Origin: Trema orientale
Taxonomy: Eukaryota > Streptophyta > Magnoliopsida > Rosales > Cannabaceae
Length of the DNA: 64,000 nucleotides
Assembly (NCBI GenBank): GCA_002914845.1
Contig: JXTC01000087.1
Location: 76,605 to 140,604, forward strand
Reading direction: 5' to 3'
A model generated the notes under the pieces. The model saw only the letters and a list, made by a program, of their open reading frames with translations, was not told the origin of the DNA and did not search any database. Both the position numbers and the translations under genes were made by a program. This document shows positions 1 through 11,547 of the stretch, piece by piece; position 1 is the stretch's first letter, and each line of letters begins with the position of its first letter.

Positions 1-1029
1 AAAAAAAAAAAGAAAGAAAAAAAGTTTCTGTTCTTCGTTGAAAATCTGAAAATTAAAGAATGTTTATAAGATTATTCATGTCGAAATTAGTTTCTTATAT
101 ATCTGGGGTCAAAATTTACTTCAGATTTGTTCGCTTTTGATCTTAAAATATAGCTATGGTTTCTGCAATTTTGTTTATGCAAAATTAGGTAATAGTTTCT
201 TCTAGCAAATTTCATTCCTTGTTTCAGGAAACCAATTGAGCTAGTGGTTTCTAAGATGTTTGCTGTCAAAAATTGGAGCTAGTTTCTTAATTTTTTAGGG
301 TAAAACAGGAAACCAAATTACCTACAGGTTTCCTACAACCTTTCTTTTCTTTTTTTTTTTTCCAAAATATAACTATGTAGTTCAATTAGTTTATAATTAC
401 AGGTTTCTAATTTGCTTAGTTTCTAACTTTTGAATAGTTTCAAGTTTATATGAATTTAGAATTGAATTGGGTTTTTTAAGAATATTAAGTGTTACAATTA
501 GGGACTGGTTTCTTAGTTCCTGGTGTTATAATTGAGTAGTAGTTAAAAGATAGCTTAGTAGTGGTTAATTTATTAGTGTTGAAATATAAGAATCCTAATA
601 AGTTATCGGTTTCTTGTGAAAGAATTGTTGAGTACAAACTAGTTAATAATTTGTTTTCTAGATTTTTTTACTTTCAAACTTAGAGACTAGTATCTAAGTT
701 ACGTGGTATTAAAACTAAAGACTTATTGGGGTTAATGGTTAGTATGTGGCTTGATTTCTAATTTATGTGGTGTTAAAACTAGAGATTGGTGTACTAGTTT
801 TTTGGGGTTAAAGGTTAATAGGGGCTTGGTTCCTGAGTTTTCTGGTGTTAACAATTGGATAATACCTAATGTTGTTAAACTACATTTAACCTAGGAAATG
901 CTTATTGGATTTTGTACTTCTTGCTGTCAAAATAGGTTAATGATTTCTAACTTGTTTGATGGCAAAATTGAGTTCAGATTTCCAAGTTTTTGGGCGTAAA
1001 AACTTGGCTATGACTTTGTGTTTTTGGAT

Positions 1030-1375
1030 AATGAGTTTTAACCCTTGTGGTTTCTGTGATTAACTTAGCTACAGGTATTCTTGAGGTCGCTCTGTAGCTA
1101 CAGGAAACCAAACTATTTCCTGGAAATCCTTGTGGTTTCTGATGATTAACTTAGCTACAGGGCATTCTGTATAAAGGAAACCGAACTAGTTTCCAATAAA
1201 CCCTTATAGTTTCCAATGAATTAGTTAGGTACAGGTCATTCTACATATAGGAAATTGAACTAGTTTCCAAGAAACCTTTGTGATTTCTATTGAATTAGTT
1301 AGCTACAGGGCAATTGGCATACAAGAAACTAAAATGATTTCCAGGAAGCCATCCTGTTATATAATTTCAGATCTA
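1030..1375. repeat. ~74-bp tandem repeat, block A (GGAAACC/GGTTTCC words)
   Basis: Four to five diverged units. Equivalent points fall at about 1049, 1134, 1208 and 1282 (spacings 85, 74, 74). Each unit reads roughly: a GTGGTTTC start, a TTAACTTAGCTACAGG stretch, a CATTCTG stretch, then GGAAACCRAACTAGTTTCC, which can form a hairpin (GGAAAC / GTTTCC). 1-1030 is AT-rich and shows looser versions of the same words (GGTTTC, GGTGTTAAAACTAGAGA), with no coding signal. Confidence 0.8.
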
Positions 1376-1417
1376 ACTTGCTAATTGGTTTCTAATTTCT
1401 GGTTGCAGATAATCGAA

Positions 1418-4290
1418 ATGAATCCTAGAATAGTCTTTGTACAACATGGTGGAAAATGTAATTAGAACAATGACTGCGTTGATTTCAAGATGATAGGATT
1501 ACTTGCTCCACTAAACTGTGGCTTTCAAAACCTACTATAGTTGCTGTCAAGAGAGCTAAATTTGAATCTCACAGTAAAAAATTCATTGAGTACCAAGTTA
1601 GTAAGGGAAAACCAGCCATGAAAATACACAATGATGGCACAGTGGAGTTCTATTTGCAATTGAAGAAAAATGATGGAAACCCAGCAAATTTTCTCCTATA
1701 CATTATAGTAGCAACTGACTCAGCATTACAAATGATTTAATAGAAGAAATGATGACAAATTCAGGTCTTCAATACAATCAAATGAATACATGGATATGAA
1801 CATGTTACCAAATTTTGTAGGGCTAGGGAATAAATTTGCAGAAGAATTACCAGAAGATGAAGATGAAGAAATAGAGGAAGTACAGAAAATAATAGATACA
1901 AAAGTAATCTCAAACCCAAAGATCTTGGAGGTTGAGAAGAGACAAATATACAAGGACAAGGAAGTTCTGACAAATGCTTTAAAACAATATACAATAATAA
2001 ACCACTTTCAATTTAGGATACACAAATCTTACGAAAATAAGTATGTGCTGCTATGTCAGAATCCGAAATACAAGTGGTATTTCAAAGCTTCAAGGAGTAT
2101 TAAAACTGATACGTACATAGTCAAAAAATATTATCCAGTACACACTTGTTCATTAGACATAATATAGGGAGAGCATTGGCAAGTAAGTACTTCATTGGTT
2201 GGTGATTGTGTTAAAGCCAAATTCTTGAGCATAAAATCCATATACACACCTATAGATATTATTAGGGATATGATGAATGATTACGGTGTGTCTTTGGATT
2301 ACAAAAAAGTATGGAGGTCAAGAGAAAGGGCTATGCAGATGGTCAGAAAGAAACCAGATAAATCCTACACAGAATTACCCAATTATCTATATATGTTGAA
2401 GGAAAAGGACCCAGGAATAGTGGCTACAATAGAGTTAGACCAAAATAATTTATTCAAATACATATTTATAGAACTAGGAGCTTCAATTCAAGGATGGGCA
2501 TATTGTAAACTAGTAATTGTTATCAATGCTACAGGTATGAAAGCTGAATATGGAAGATGCCTACTAACAGCATGTACGAAAGATGCTAAAAAAAACATAT
2601 TCCCACTTGTATATGGGATAGGTGATTTTGAAAATGATAACTGTTGGGAATGAATTTTTAGGAAACTAAGGCCAACTTTTGGAGAACGTGATGAGTTATG
2701 CATCAATTCAAACCACAATGAAAGTATTTTGAATGTCATCCTAATTGTTTTCCCAAGTGCAACACACGAGCATGCATGTATCACTTTTTGAACAATCTAA
2801 AGACTAATTTCAAAACCCTTTCAATAGAAACTAGAGAAGCTTTTCTTGCTGCAGCTAGAGCTTATACAATGATGGAGTTTGAGCATAATATGGAAAAACT
2901 AGATCATATTCATAGAGGGATCTGGCCTTATCTAGAGGAAATTGATTTCTCTAAATGGGCTAGAGTATATTCTATAAACAGAAGATACACGTTCATGATT
3001 TTCAATATAGTAGAGTCTATGAATGTATCCAACAATGCTGCAAGACATCTACTAGTTGCTCTATTAGTTGAATGCTTGAGAGTTTGACTCAAAACTGGGC
3101 TTGAAAACACAAGAGTGAGCCACTTGCACTAGGGTTGGCAATTCGTGTCCACTAGTCGTATTCGTGTCGTGTCGATGTACATGTATAACAAGCAAATGCT
3201 CAATCCGAACATGACCCGTTTAATAAACGGGTCAAAAATTATGGCACAAATACGACCCATTTATAAAGGGTTGACCCGACACGACCCGTGTAACTCATTT
3301 ACTAAACATGTCATATTGACCCGTGACACATGACCCGCGACATGTGACCCGAATACGACTCGTTTAATAATGGGTCTTATAGAAATATGACCAAATTTTG
3401 GGCTCAATTTAAGTAAATATCCTTTTATCAAATGTTATAGCAAAATATCTGATATATATCTTTATATACCAAGTGTAAAATATTATATAACAAGTATAAA
3501 AAATTATATACCCAGTACATTTCAATACGGTAACTGAAATTGATAGATAAATATATCTACCTAGTGTACAAATATATATACCTGGACATTGAGTAATAAA
3601 ATTTAAAAAGTGGACATCTGAAACAAGATACTGACCCAAAATTACGTTGAATCAACAAGAATGAAGGTACATATAAAACTATTTCTATACTTAAAAAGAA
3701 AGAAAGGAAACTATGAAATGGAAACTATAAAGTGGAACTAGAAATCGAAATGGTTTTTTGAAATCAATTATGGATTTGATTAATTTTTTGGTCATTAAAT
3801 TTTCAGGTTCAATAAGCAAGTGAAATCGAAGTTATTGAAGGGACAAATTCATTTGAAGTGAATTTAGAGAAGAAAACTTACTTGTGCAATCGATTCCAAA
3901 TGGATGAGCTACCATGCAGTCATGCAATGGCGGCGTTTGCAAAAAAGACATTTAATTAGTTACGTTTACTGCTCAAAATACTACAAGAAAGAGATAATGC
4001 TAGTGACATATGAAGGAATTGTGCATCCAATTGGAAATCCAAAAGAATGGACCATACCAAATTCCATTTCATAAATCAAGCTTAAAGTACCAAAAGGAAA
4101 GCGGAAACCGGGAAGACCAAAGAAGAAAAGAATTCTATCTGCTGGTGAATCTAAAGTAAAAACAAGGTGTAGAAAGTACAAGGAGTACGCACACATAAAA
4201 AAACATATAGAAATCCATCAGTTTCAGAAGTTATACGATCAAAGAAAAATTAGATCATTTGCTAGAATTTATGAACACAAACAGATTTGA
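1418..4290 (+). pseudogene. MULE transposase pseudogene (MuDR family)
   Basis: Encodes a degraded Mutator transposase, the DDE-type nuclease that cuts and inserts the element. The best open parts are 1790-2167 (MuDR N-terminal DNA-binding region, with YKDKEVLTNALKQY and YYPVHTCSLD), 2195-2653 (start of the MULE catalytic domain, with LGASIQGWAY and GDFENDNCWE) and 2776-3087 (middle of the catalytic domain). Near 3860-3950 lies a SWIM-type zinc finger (CNRFQMDELPCSHAMA) that has lost its first Cys. A Lys/Arg-rich tail with KPGRPKKKR follows (4080-4135). The Asp expected in the first catalytic motif reads Asn (INATGMK). A TAG stop lies near 1460, further stops and frameshifts follow, and an hAT-like fragment interrupts the gene from 3130. 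A plausible intron acceptor (GGTTGCAG) precedes the ATG. Not functional. Confidence 0.85.
3130..3640. mobile_element. hAT-like MITE fragment inside the transposase
   Basis: Begins with TAGGGTTGGCAATTCGTGTC, a start typical of a widespread plant hAT MITE group. It continues with many GACCCG / CGGGTC words up to ~3380 (CGACCCATTTATAAAGGG, TTGACCCGACACGACCCG). The matching right terminus (a GACACGAATTGCCA-type end) is absent, so it is truncated. The stretch 3400-3780 is AT-rich and unidentified, and transposase-like sequence resumes near 3830. The right boundary is approximate. Confidence 0.6.
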
Positions 4291-4429
4291 AAATTATTTC
4301 ATTTACTCATAGAAACCTGTTTTTGAAATTTATGATTACTTATGGAATCTTATTGATCTCTTACTATTGGAAAATTCTAATCGCCACAAGGGTTTTAGGT
4401 TTCTCACTTTAAATTTCGTCTATGTTTTC

Positions 4430-5030
4430 CTATTATTCACTTAGCTACAAGTCTTTCTGCAAAGAGAAAACCAAACTGGTTTCCATGAAATTCTTATAGT
4501 TTTCGATGATTAACTTAGCTACAGATTTTTCTGCATACAAGAAACTAAATTGGTTTCCAGAAAACTATTGTGATTTCCAATGATTTAGTTACTTACAAAG
4601 GATTCTACAAAGAGAAAAATAAATTAGTTTCTAGGAAATCGTTGTAGTTTCCAATGATTTAGTTAACTACAGGAGATTTTGCAAAGAGGAAACCAAATTA
4701 GTTTACAAGAAACCTTTGTGGTTTTCAATGATTTAGTTAGCCATATGGCATTTTGCAAAAAAGAAACCACATCGATTTCTAGGAAACCGTTGTGCTTTTG
4801 TGTTATTTACTTAGGTACAGGGCATTTTGCTACATGGAAACTAAACTAGTTTCTAGAAAACGTTTGTGGTTTTCTTTATGGCAAGAGCACTATTTACCAC
4901 ACATACATGGGAAATAAACAATAACAATAACAGAAATATGACCAAGTTTGTAACAATGAAATATTACATAAATTTCTGACATTGATAGACAAACTCAACT
5001 CGTGTTTAGTCCTAAATTAAACGAGTTCTA
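4430..5030. repeat. ~74-bp repeat block B plus unique tail, duplicated at 10040-10485
   Basis: Six to seven diverged copies of the block A unit (CTTAGCTACAG, TTCTGCA, AAACCAAACTGGTTTCC, GATGATTAACTTAGC). They are followed by a non-repetitive tail: GGCAAGAGCACTATTTACCA, a CAATAACAATAACAGAAA stretch, then ACATTGATAGACAAACTCAA. Both array and tail recur at 10040-10485 in the same orientation, so this is an internal direct duplication within the MULE. 5030-5485 is AT-rich with scattered GTTTCC/GGAAAC words and no gene. Confidence 0.75.
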
Positions 5031-6419
5031 GTTTGTCATTTTGACGTCGTTTTAAATTAAACAATATATAAACCAAACAGATTTCTCACTTTGAATTTCA
5101 TTCATAGTTTCCACCAAACATATTAAAGATTTCCTTGCTTTATGTCATTATATAAAAGTTGGAAATCGAAGAGATTTCTCGCTTGTACAAAAATTAGTTC
5201 ACAGTTTTTGGTTTATACTTACCATATTGGTTACTAGTCAAATCTCAGATTTCAAAATAGAATACTAAATTGGTTTCTTCCTTTTAACTTTTTGGTTTAT
5301 GGTTTCCAATATAGATATTCATAATTTTCAATCTAGAAACTTGATATCTTACTAAAGACAATTAAAATGACAAAAGTACTACAATATCCATACTGATAAA
5401 ATATTAAAAAAAGAAGTTATATCAACCATAACCATAATATAAAAAGGAACTAGAATTGACAACACAAGTTCAAACAATAAATTATCATTTCTTTGTATTC
5501 TTCATCTTCTTAGAAAAATGTCCTTTGAAATTAAGTTCGGACTCGTAACCCTCAGTCTACTTCTTTTTCCTATGCACATAAAGTTCTACTGACAGCTTGT
5601 TTCGATGATTTTAAACTTGAAAATTCTTCTTCAACTCATCAAGCATACCATGAATAAAGTACTCAGTAAAGGCAATGATAAAAACACCATAATCACTATA
5701 TACAAAGAAAACAAAATACAAACATAAGAAAGCAGTGCACCAAAAAAAAAAAAGAAAGGAAAACTAGGAAAAAAAAAGAAAGGAAAACTAGGAAAAAAAA
5801 AAGAAGAAAAACACGTACTTAAGTTGTTGCTTAGGGAGTCCTTCAACCATATAAACTTCAAGAGGGTCAGTGGGCTTTTTGTTTGCATGAAACTCAGAAG
5901 AAAGGTTAAGAGCTTTCTGAGTAGAAAAGAAACTAACCAAGCCCAAAAAGTAAGGCAGCAAAACCGAAAAGTATTTAATATTCTTCAAAGCTTTACCCTC
6001 ATTCAGTTTACCCCGTAAAGAATTAAATATATTAAGATACCTACTATGAACATCAAAATAGATAAGAATCCAATGCTCCATAGAATCAATATGCACTGCA
6101 TCAATATATGATCAACATCAATCCAAGGGGTATTGCAATGCATATAGTAGCCCAAAATATACTCGATAATAATATCTTCTATATTGAAAATAGAAGGATT
6201 GGATTTTTTCACAGAAAAGCTTTGATATAAGAACTTCAAACGCTGATCAAATTGAGTATCTGTAATAGTTACCCTCAACTTAATGCCCTTGTTGCACTTC
6301 ACTTTCTTACGTAAGTAGTAGAAACAAACATTTATGTGCTAGGAAAAAAATAAGAAAAAAGAAAAAGAACATGTCAGTTAAAACAAAAAAAAACATAAAT
6401 TTTGCATACTAAGAAAAAA

Positions 6420-6660
6420 AAAACATAGTTTCCAAGATAACAAAGTGGATATTAAACAATATTGATTTCCTGGAAACTAATAGGAAACCACTATGGTTTC
6501 TTGAAAATTAATATGATTCTTGGATTAGAAACTGCTATAGTTTCCAAGAAACTATAGTGGTTTCTATTTATCCCTTGTTGGTTTCCTGGAAATAATAAGA
6601 AACCAATATGGTTTCCATTTGTCTCTTGTTGGTAATCAAAATAGTACCTACTCAAAATTA
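6420..6660. repeat. GGTTTCC/GGAAACC word cluster in an intron of the ULP-like gene
   Basis: Dense short words (TTTCCTGGAAACTAATAGGAAACC, split here as GGAAAC and GTTTCC hairpin arms) fill the space between recognisable exon segments. Comparable clusters occur at 7665-7810, 7995-8060 and 8205-8230, and a weaker one near 8500. They are shorter than blocks A and B and lack the full 74-bp unit. Confidence 0.55.
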
Positions 6661-9600
6661 TTTGTTTCTAGAAATAAATATATTTACTGAAAGGAAGCCA
6701 AACATTAATAAACAAAACATATTCCATACTATCAACATATAAATTAAAAGGCAAAGAAGTAAAATTTTTAAAGAATAAAGAAAAAAAATACTTACAGAGT
6801 AACTAAGAAATCTGTTTTTCTAACTCAAATCATAAAACCACATCTTTAAATTGACTTTGTCTATTGTAAAATCAAATGATTTCAAAAGTGCGTTAGCCTT
6901 TTTTTAATAGAATATTATCCTGAACAAAGTAATAAAATAAAACCATTAAAATAGAAATAATATAATGCAAAATATTTATTCATACATCTATAAAAGATAA
7001 CGTTTTACTTACTTATTTCTAAAAATTAAGATCTTTGTCAATAAAATCAACAAATTCATTCTACCAAACTATATTGAGAGGTTTCATAAACTCCATAGAA
7101 AATGCAGATAAACTATTTACTTTTCTTAACATGATCCTTTCCTTCGGCTTTTCAACATGCTTAAAAGAGGATTCAATCTGAACAAAAGCAGCTGAAGAGC
7201 CAAACTCATTGATAAACGGCGACCTCAATTGAGCACCAGATTTGGTTTCTCATTTTGGTAAAACTGGAGTCTTGAAAGAAGATTCTGACTCTTTTGCATA
7301 TTTCTCAATAGCATTTTTAATATATGCATTAATAGTATCATCACCCAAATTGGAAAAAAATTCGTCATCCTGAAAATATGAAATCATGAACTGATTAATA
7401 AATTAAAAAGCAATAGACGACCTGTCTAGTTTCTTATAGAAAATAAAAATGAATAAAATTAAGCAAAATAATACTAGGTATACTAACTGTAATTATAAGC
7501 GAAATAATACTAGGTATACTAACTGTAATTATAATAACTCTATAACAATAACTAGAAATGAAAACATATTGACACCTTATCAGCAATGGGATCACAGCTA
7601 TCAATCTTTTCTTCGTTGCCATCCTTGGATAAATTGTCAGCACCATGAAAGAAAAGTGCAACTTGGTTTCTACTTAATTGTTTCCAAGAAACCAACGTAG
7701 TAACTAGTCAAAGATTATCTTTTCTGGAAACCAACATGGTTTTCAGGAAAACATGATGGTTACTAGTCAAGAAACCAACAACTAAAAACCATAACCATCA
7801 TGTTAATTGGTTTCTAGGAACATATCAAATACGGATTCCAAGTACAGTAACTCAGTAAAAAAATTAGATACTACCTAGAAAAAAAAAAGGCATATTAATA
7901 ACATATCATCATTGCCATCCTTAGTAGAATTGTCAATACCCTGAAAAAAATTTAAAATAAAATAAAAACAATCACTCAAAAATACTAGAGCAACTTGGTT
8001 TTCGATTAATGGTTTCCTAGAAACCATAGTGGTTATTGGTTAACACATTTAGCTTTCTGAACTACAATATAAAATAGATACTTTATTAGCAATATTATCA
8101 CTACCATTAGACTCATCTTCCTTGCCATCATTGGCAGATTTTTCGACAGCCTAAAAAAATTTAAAAAATATAAAAAACATAAATACAACTCAGATTCTAT
8201 TTAATAGTTTCCAGGAAATTATAGTGTTTACTGGTCTATTACCTTGCCTTCTCCTTAATCAGGATCGTCCTTATCATCTTTATCATTTTTCTCATGCTTC
8301 TCCTCATCTTTGTCATCATTGCCATTCTCTTTATCTTCCTTCTCTTCTTCTTTACTTTCTTCAGCATTCTTCTCCTCCTCTTCACCATCTTTAACAGCAT
8401 CCTTATGTTCATTAACAGAATCCACACCCTGAAAATAATAAAGAAGAAACATAATTTAAAAAAAAAAGAAAAAAGAAAAGGAAAACTAAACCTAAAAGAA
8501 ACCATGATAGTTTTCAAAACAAATCAGTATACCTCAACTGCTAGAAGATCATCATCATGAATAAAATCAAGAGTAATGACATCATTCGCAATGGTATCAA
8601 CATCAGGAACTTCAGCCTGCACTAGCCTTATCTTGGCTAGATTTCGATATAAAGGGAGCACTTTTCATTGGAAATTTTAGAGGGCCAGAAACTTTTGGAG
8701 GAGCTGGAACTTTTGAAGGATTATCACTAAAATCATCATCACCATTATGAGCTGCAACAACATTTCTCAAACTCTCCAAAATAGGTTGTTGTACTCTTTT
8801 AGGAAGCTCATTGAGTCTATACTTAGTGATTTCCTCTACAATAGAAAATACATTCGGAATTGAGATCTGAAATCAAATAAAAAAGAAAACTATGTTAAAA
8901 AAATAACAATAAACATAAAACATAAAACAAAAAAAGTTAAATAAATATTTACCTTATCAGCTTCAAGGACATTCTTCTCAAACTCTTCAAAGTAAGGACA
9001 AACATTGCAGAAATAGTTCAAAATATGAGGAATCTTTGAATCAACCTTGTAGCAAATGGTACCAACTAATTTATCAAAACAATCATAAGCCTATATCTGA
9101 AAGGCTAAAGAAAATCCAATCAACTTGTAGGAATCCTTTTCATTCACAGTTTTCACTTTCTTTGATTTTTTTTACCTTTGTTAGATTTTACCTTCTTCTT
9201 CTCCTTCCCTTTTGAATCTACGCGTTTGTCCTCAACAATATCAGAATTTTTCTGGTCCTTCAATGACTTCAATCCAGACTTCTGATACTTTAATGTATCC
9301 CTAATTAACTCTTTACTCCATGAAAACGGCTCATATTGACCTTGATCATAAATTTCTCAATCAGATAAAGACATGCAACATTGATGAGATCTTCATCGGT
9401 TTCAAATGATCCATTCACAAAAACATCTTCCAAAGCTACCTTATCAAACCTAGGATATTTCTTAAAATATTTTTCAAACAACCTAACTCGTTTGGTCTTG
9501 ACTGGAGTCTTGTCTATATCACAAACACATAAAAGACCACTAACAATGGTAAATTCTTGAATGCCAAACCTTAACAGTTTTCTACCTATCTTAAACTATA

Positions 9601-10039
9601 TCTCATCCGGATTTGGTTGCTTAACCTCTCTTAAGAGAAAATGATGGATTTATTGACCTTGGCATACTATTTTGTGCCGATTAAGAAAATAACCAAAACA
9701 AGTATTCTCAAACATAGAATAAACATGATCACCACTGGCCTTCATAACTTTCCTAATATTATCTATTACAGTAATAGAGTGGAAGAACATAGGCTTGCCA
9801 ACAATCCTATGTTCTGGTTTAATCATATATTCCCAATCCTACAAAAAAATTTGGAACATAGATCTACAAATATAAGAAAAATATAATGTAATCATGAAAA
9901 AATTAATAACTTAATAATGTTACAAATGTTAACACAAATTAAAGTCATCAAGCTAACTAGCAGTTTTATAGGATGGTAGTTGAATCATAATAGGGCAAGA
10001 GTACTATTCAATAATATACATAGAAAATAAATGATAACA

Positions 10040-10485
10040 ACAAAAGAAAAAGCTTAACTTAGCAACATGGCATTATGCAAACAGAAAACCAAACTGGTTT
10101 TTAGATTACCCTTGCTTTTTCGTATTATTTACTTAGCAATAGTGCGTTATACAACAAGGAAACCAAACTGATTTACATGAAACCACAAAGGTTACATGTT
10201 ATGTACTTAGCTATAGGGCGTTTTCCAAAAAAGAAACCATATTAGTTTTTAGGTTATTCTTATGGTTTCCTGTGATTTAAATAGCTACATGGTATTCTGA
10301 TATATGGAAACCTAACTGGTTTCTAGAAAATCGTTGTAGTTTTCTTTGTGGCAAGAGCACTATTCACCACGTATACATGGAAAATAAACAATAACAATAA
10401 CAGAAACATGATCAAGTTTATGACAATGAGACATTACATAAATTTCAAACATTGATGAGCAAACTTAACTCATGTTTACTTCTAA
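10040..10485. repeat. Second copy of the 74-bp repeat block with tail, in intron 1 of the ULP-like gene
   Basis: About four units (TTAGCAACATGGCATTATGC, AACCAAACTGGTTTTTAG, and so on). The same tail as 4868-5030 follows: TGGCAAGAGCACTATTCACC, CAATAACAATAACAGAAACA, ACATTGATGAGCAAACTTAA. A third, partial tail lies at ~9990-10060 (GGGCAAGAGTACTATTCAAT). The block sits between exon 1 (ends 10667) and exon 2 (starts 9838) of the minus-strand gene. Confidence 0.75.
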
Positions 10486-11413
10486 ATAAAATTCAAACAG
10501 CACATTAGCTATATTCATTCATTCATTGAACTAAAATGGCCTAAATCACTTGCACAAAACAGTGAAATACCATAAAGTCCAAATATCACCTTGAAACCTT
10601 ACAGAAACAATTATCATTCTATATACAAAATCAACCATGAATACTAATGGATGCCTTCCGTATTACCTGAACCTCAGGAAGTGTAGAACCTTCGACCGAA
10701 ATCTACCTATTAGCTCGAGCTTTAACTCGACGATTCTTATGAGAAGGTCCAGCATCAATCAAAGATGATTTCTTTCTCTTGCTTCCAATTTGAGGCACAT
10801 TCAACTCAAAAACAGGGTCATCTAAAGGGGGTTCCTTCCTCTTCTCAATAATTTAGGGCAAAATTGACTGAGAAACTTCACTTTTTTCACCAATAGATTA
10901 CGAAATCTCTTTTGAATTAGAAACTGGAGATGCCGATTGTGCCCGAGTTTCAACCATGGCTGAAACTAAGAAGAACTGCACGATAGATACACTGAAGAAA
11001 AGAAGAAGACGAGAAAAAATGAAAAATGGCTAAAGATTTTGCAGTTTGAAATAGAAAATCTAGAAACCAACCACTAAACTTTCAACTTGTTATAAAATCA
11101 GCGATTAAAACTGAGAAGAGAAAGATGGAAAAAAAAATTGGAAAAAGGAAAAAAGAAGCGCAAGATGAGAAAACTGATTGAAATGCCCACGTAAAAAAAG
11201 TCGTACAAAGGTCATACAAAATTAAGTAAATTGAGCCGGGTCGTATTATTAAGATTTTAAAAAAAAAAAAATCCGGAGCCCATGTCATTTTTCTATTTTT
11301 TTTTTTCTAAAAATACCGTACGAAGGCCTAATTTCTCCGTCTGTTTTAAGGGTGCCCAAAATGTGGCCATTTTGCTAGAAGCCCCTAATAGAGCCTAGTG
11401 AGTCATATACTTA

Positions 11414-11447
11414 GGCCCAATACATATCCTTCGCCAAAATCGGCCCA
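11414..11447. promoter_or_regulatory. Two site II-type elements upstream of the PPR gene
   Basis: GGCCCA occurs at 11414-11419 and 11442-11447, so TGGGCC lies on the minus strand. TGGGCC/T site II elements are known to be frequent in promoters of plant nuclear genes for organelle and ribosomal proteins. They lie 100-135 bp before the PPR start, in the short interval between the MULE end and the gene. No clear TATA box is visible. Function is inferred from motif and position only. Confidence 0.45.
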
Positions 11448-11547
11448 GATACCTAAACCCGTGGTCTTGTTTCGTTTAGTGCGGCGAAGCAGAAAAGGCG
11501 GGACTGCATTGCATTTGTACAGAGTTTGACTCCTCCCGCCATGATCA

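Larger units (their letters stand above)
5485..10957 (-). pseudogene. DUF1985 + ULP1-like (C48) cysteine protease pseudogene
   Basis: Intact relatives carry a SUMO-protease-like fold and are typical cargo of Kaonashi-type MULEs. Exon 1 (10667-10957) begins MVETRAQSASPVSNSKEIS, contains stops, and ends at a GT donor. Exon 2 starts at 9838 after a TTTTTTGTAG acceptor and carries DUF1985 (HRIVGKPMFFHS, IHHFLLREVKQPNPDEI, RKLLRFGIQEFTIVSGL). A Glu/Lys/Asp-rich linker lies at 8255-8452. The C-terminal protease shows ILGYYMHCNTPW (near 6150), MEHWIL with the catalytic His (codon about 6073-6075), a 123-bp GT-AG intron (5696-5818), then NDYGVFIIAFTEYF. The Tyr codon at 5689-5691 stands where the family has the catalytic Cys. 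In-frame stops and a frameshift near 6090 confirm decay. The first stop after the protease is at 5611; a terminal exon may extend to 5485. Central exon edges are unresolved. Confidence 0.82.
1..11338. mobile_element. Large decayed Mutator-like element (Kaonashi/KI-MULE type)
   Basis: Contains a MuDR-type transposase on + and a DUF1985-ULP1 protease gene on -, facing each other. This pairing is known from plant MULEs of the Kaonashi/KI group. The left end is outside the window. The right end is placed near 11338 because 11310-11338 (AAAAATACCGTA, then CTAATTTCTCC) matches the end of the well-defined MULE MITE at 57314-57703 (AAAAACACCGTA, then CTAATTTCCCC). A related ~74-bp repeat runs through the leader, the intergenic part and the introns. 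Both genes have stops and frameshifts, so the element is not autonomous now. The right boundary is inferred by similarity, and no target duplication can be checked without the left end. Confidence 0.7.

Noticed and set aside
8239-8517. Separate lysine-rich basic protein
   Set aside because: It is the shifted frame of the acidic linker in the DUF1985-ULP pseudogene.
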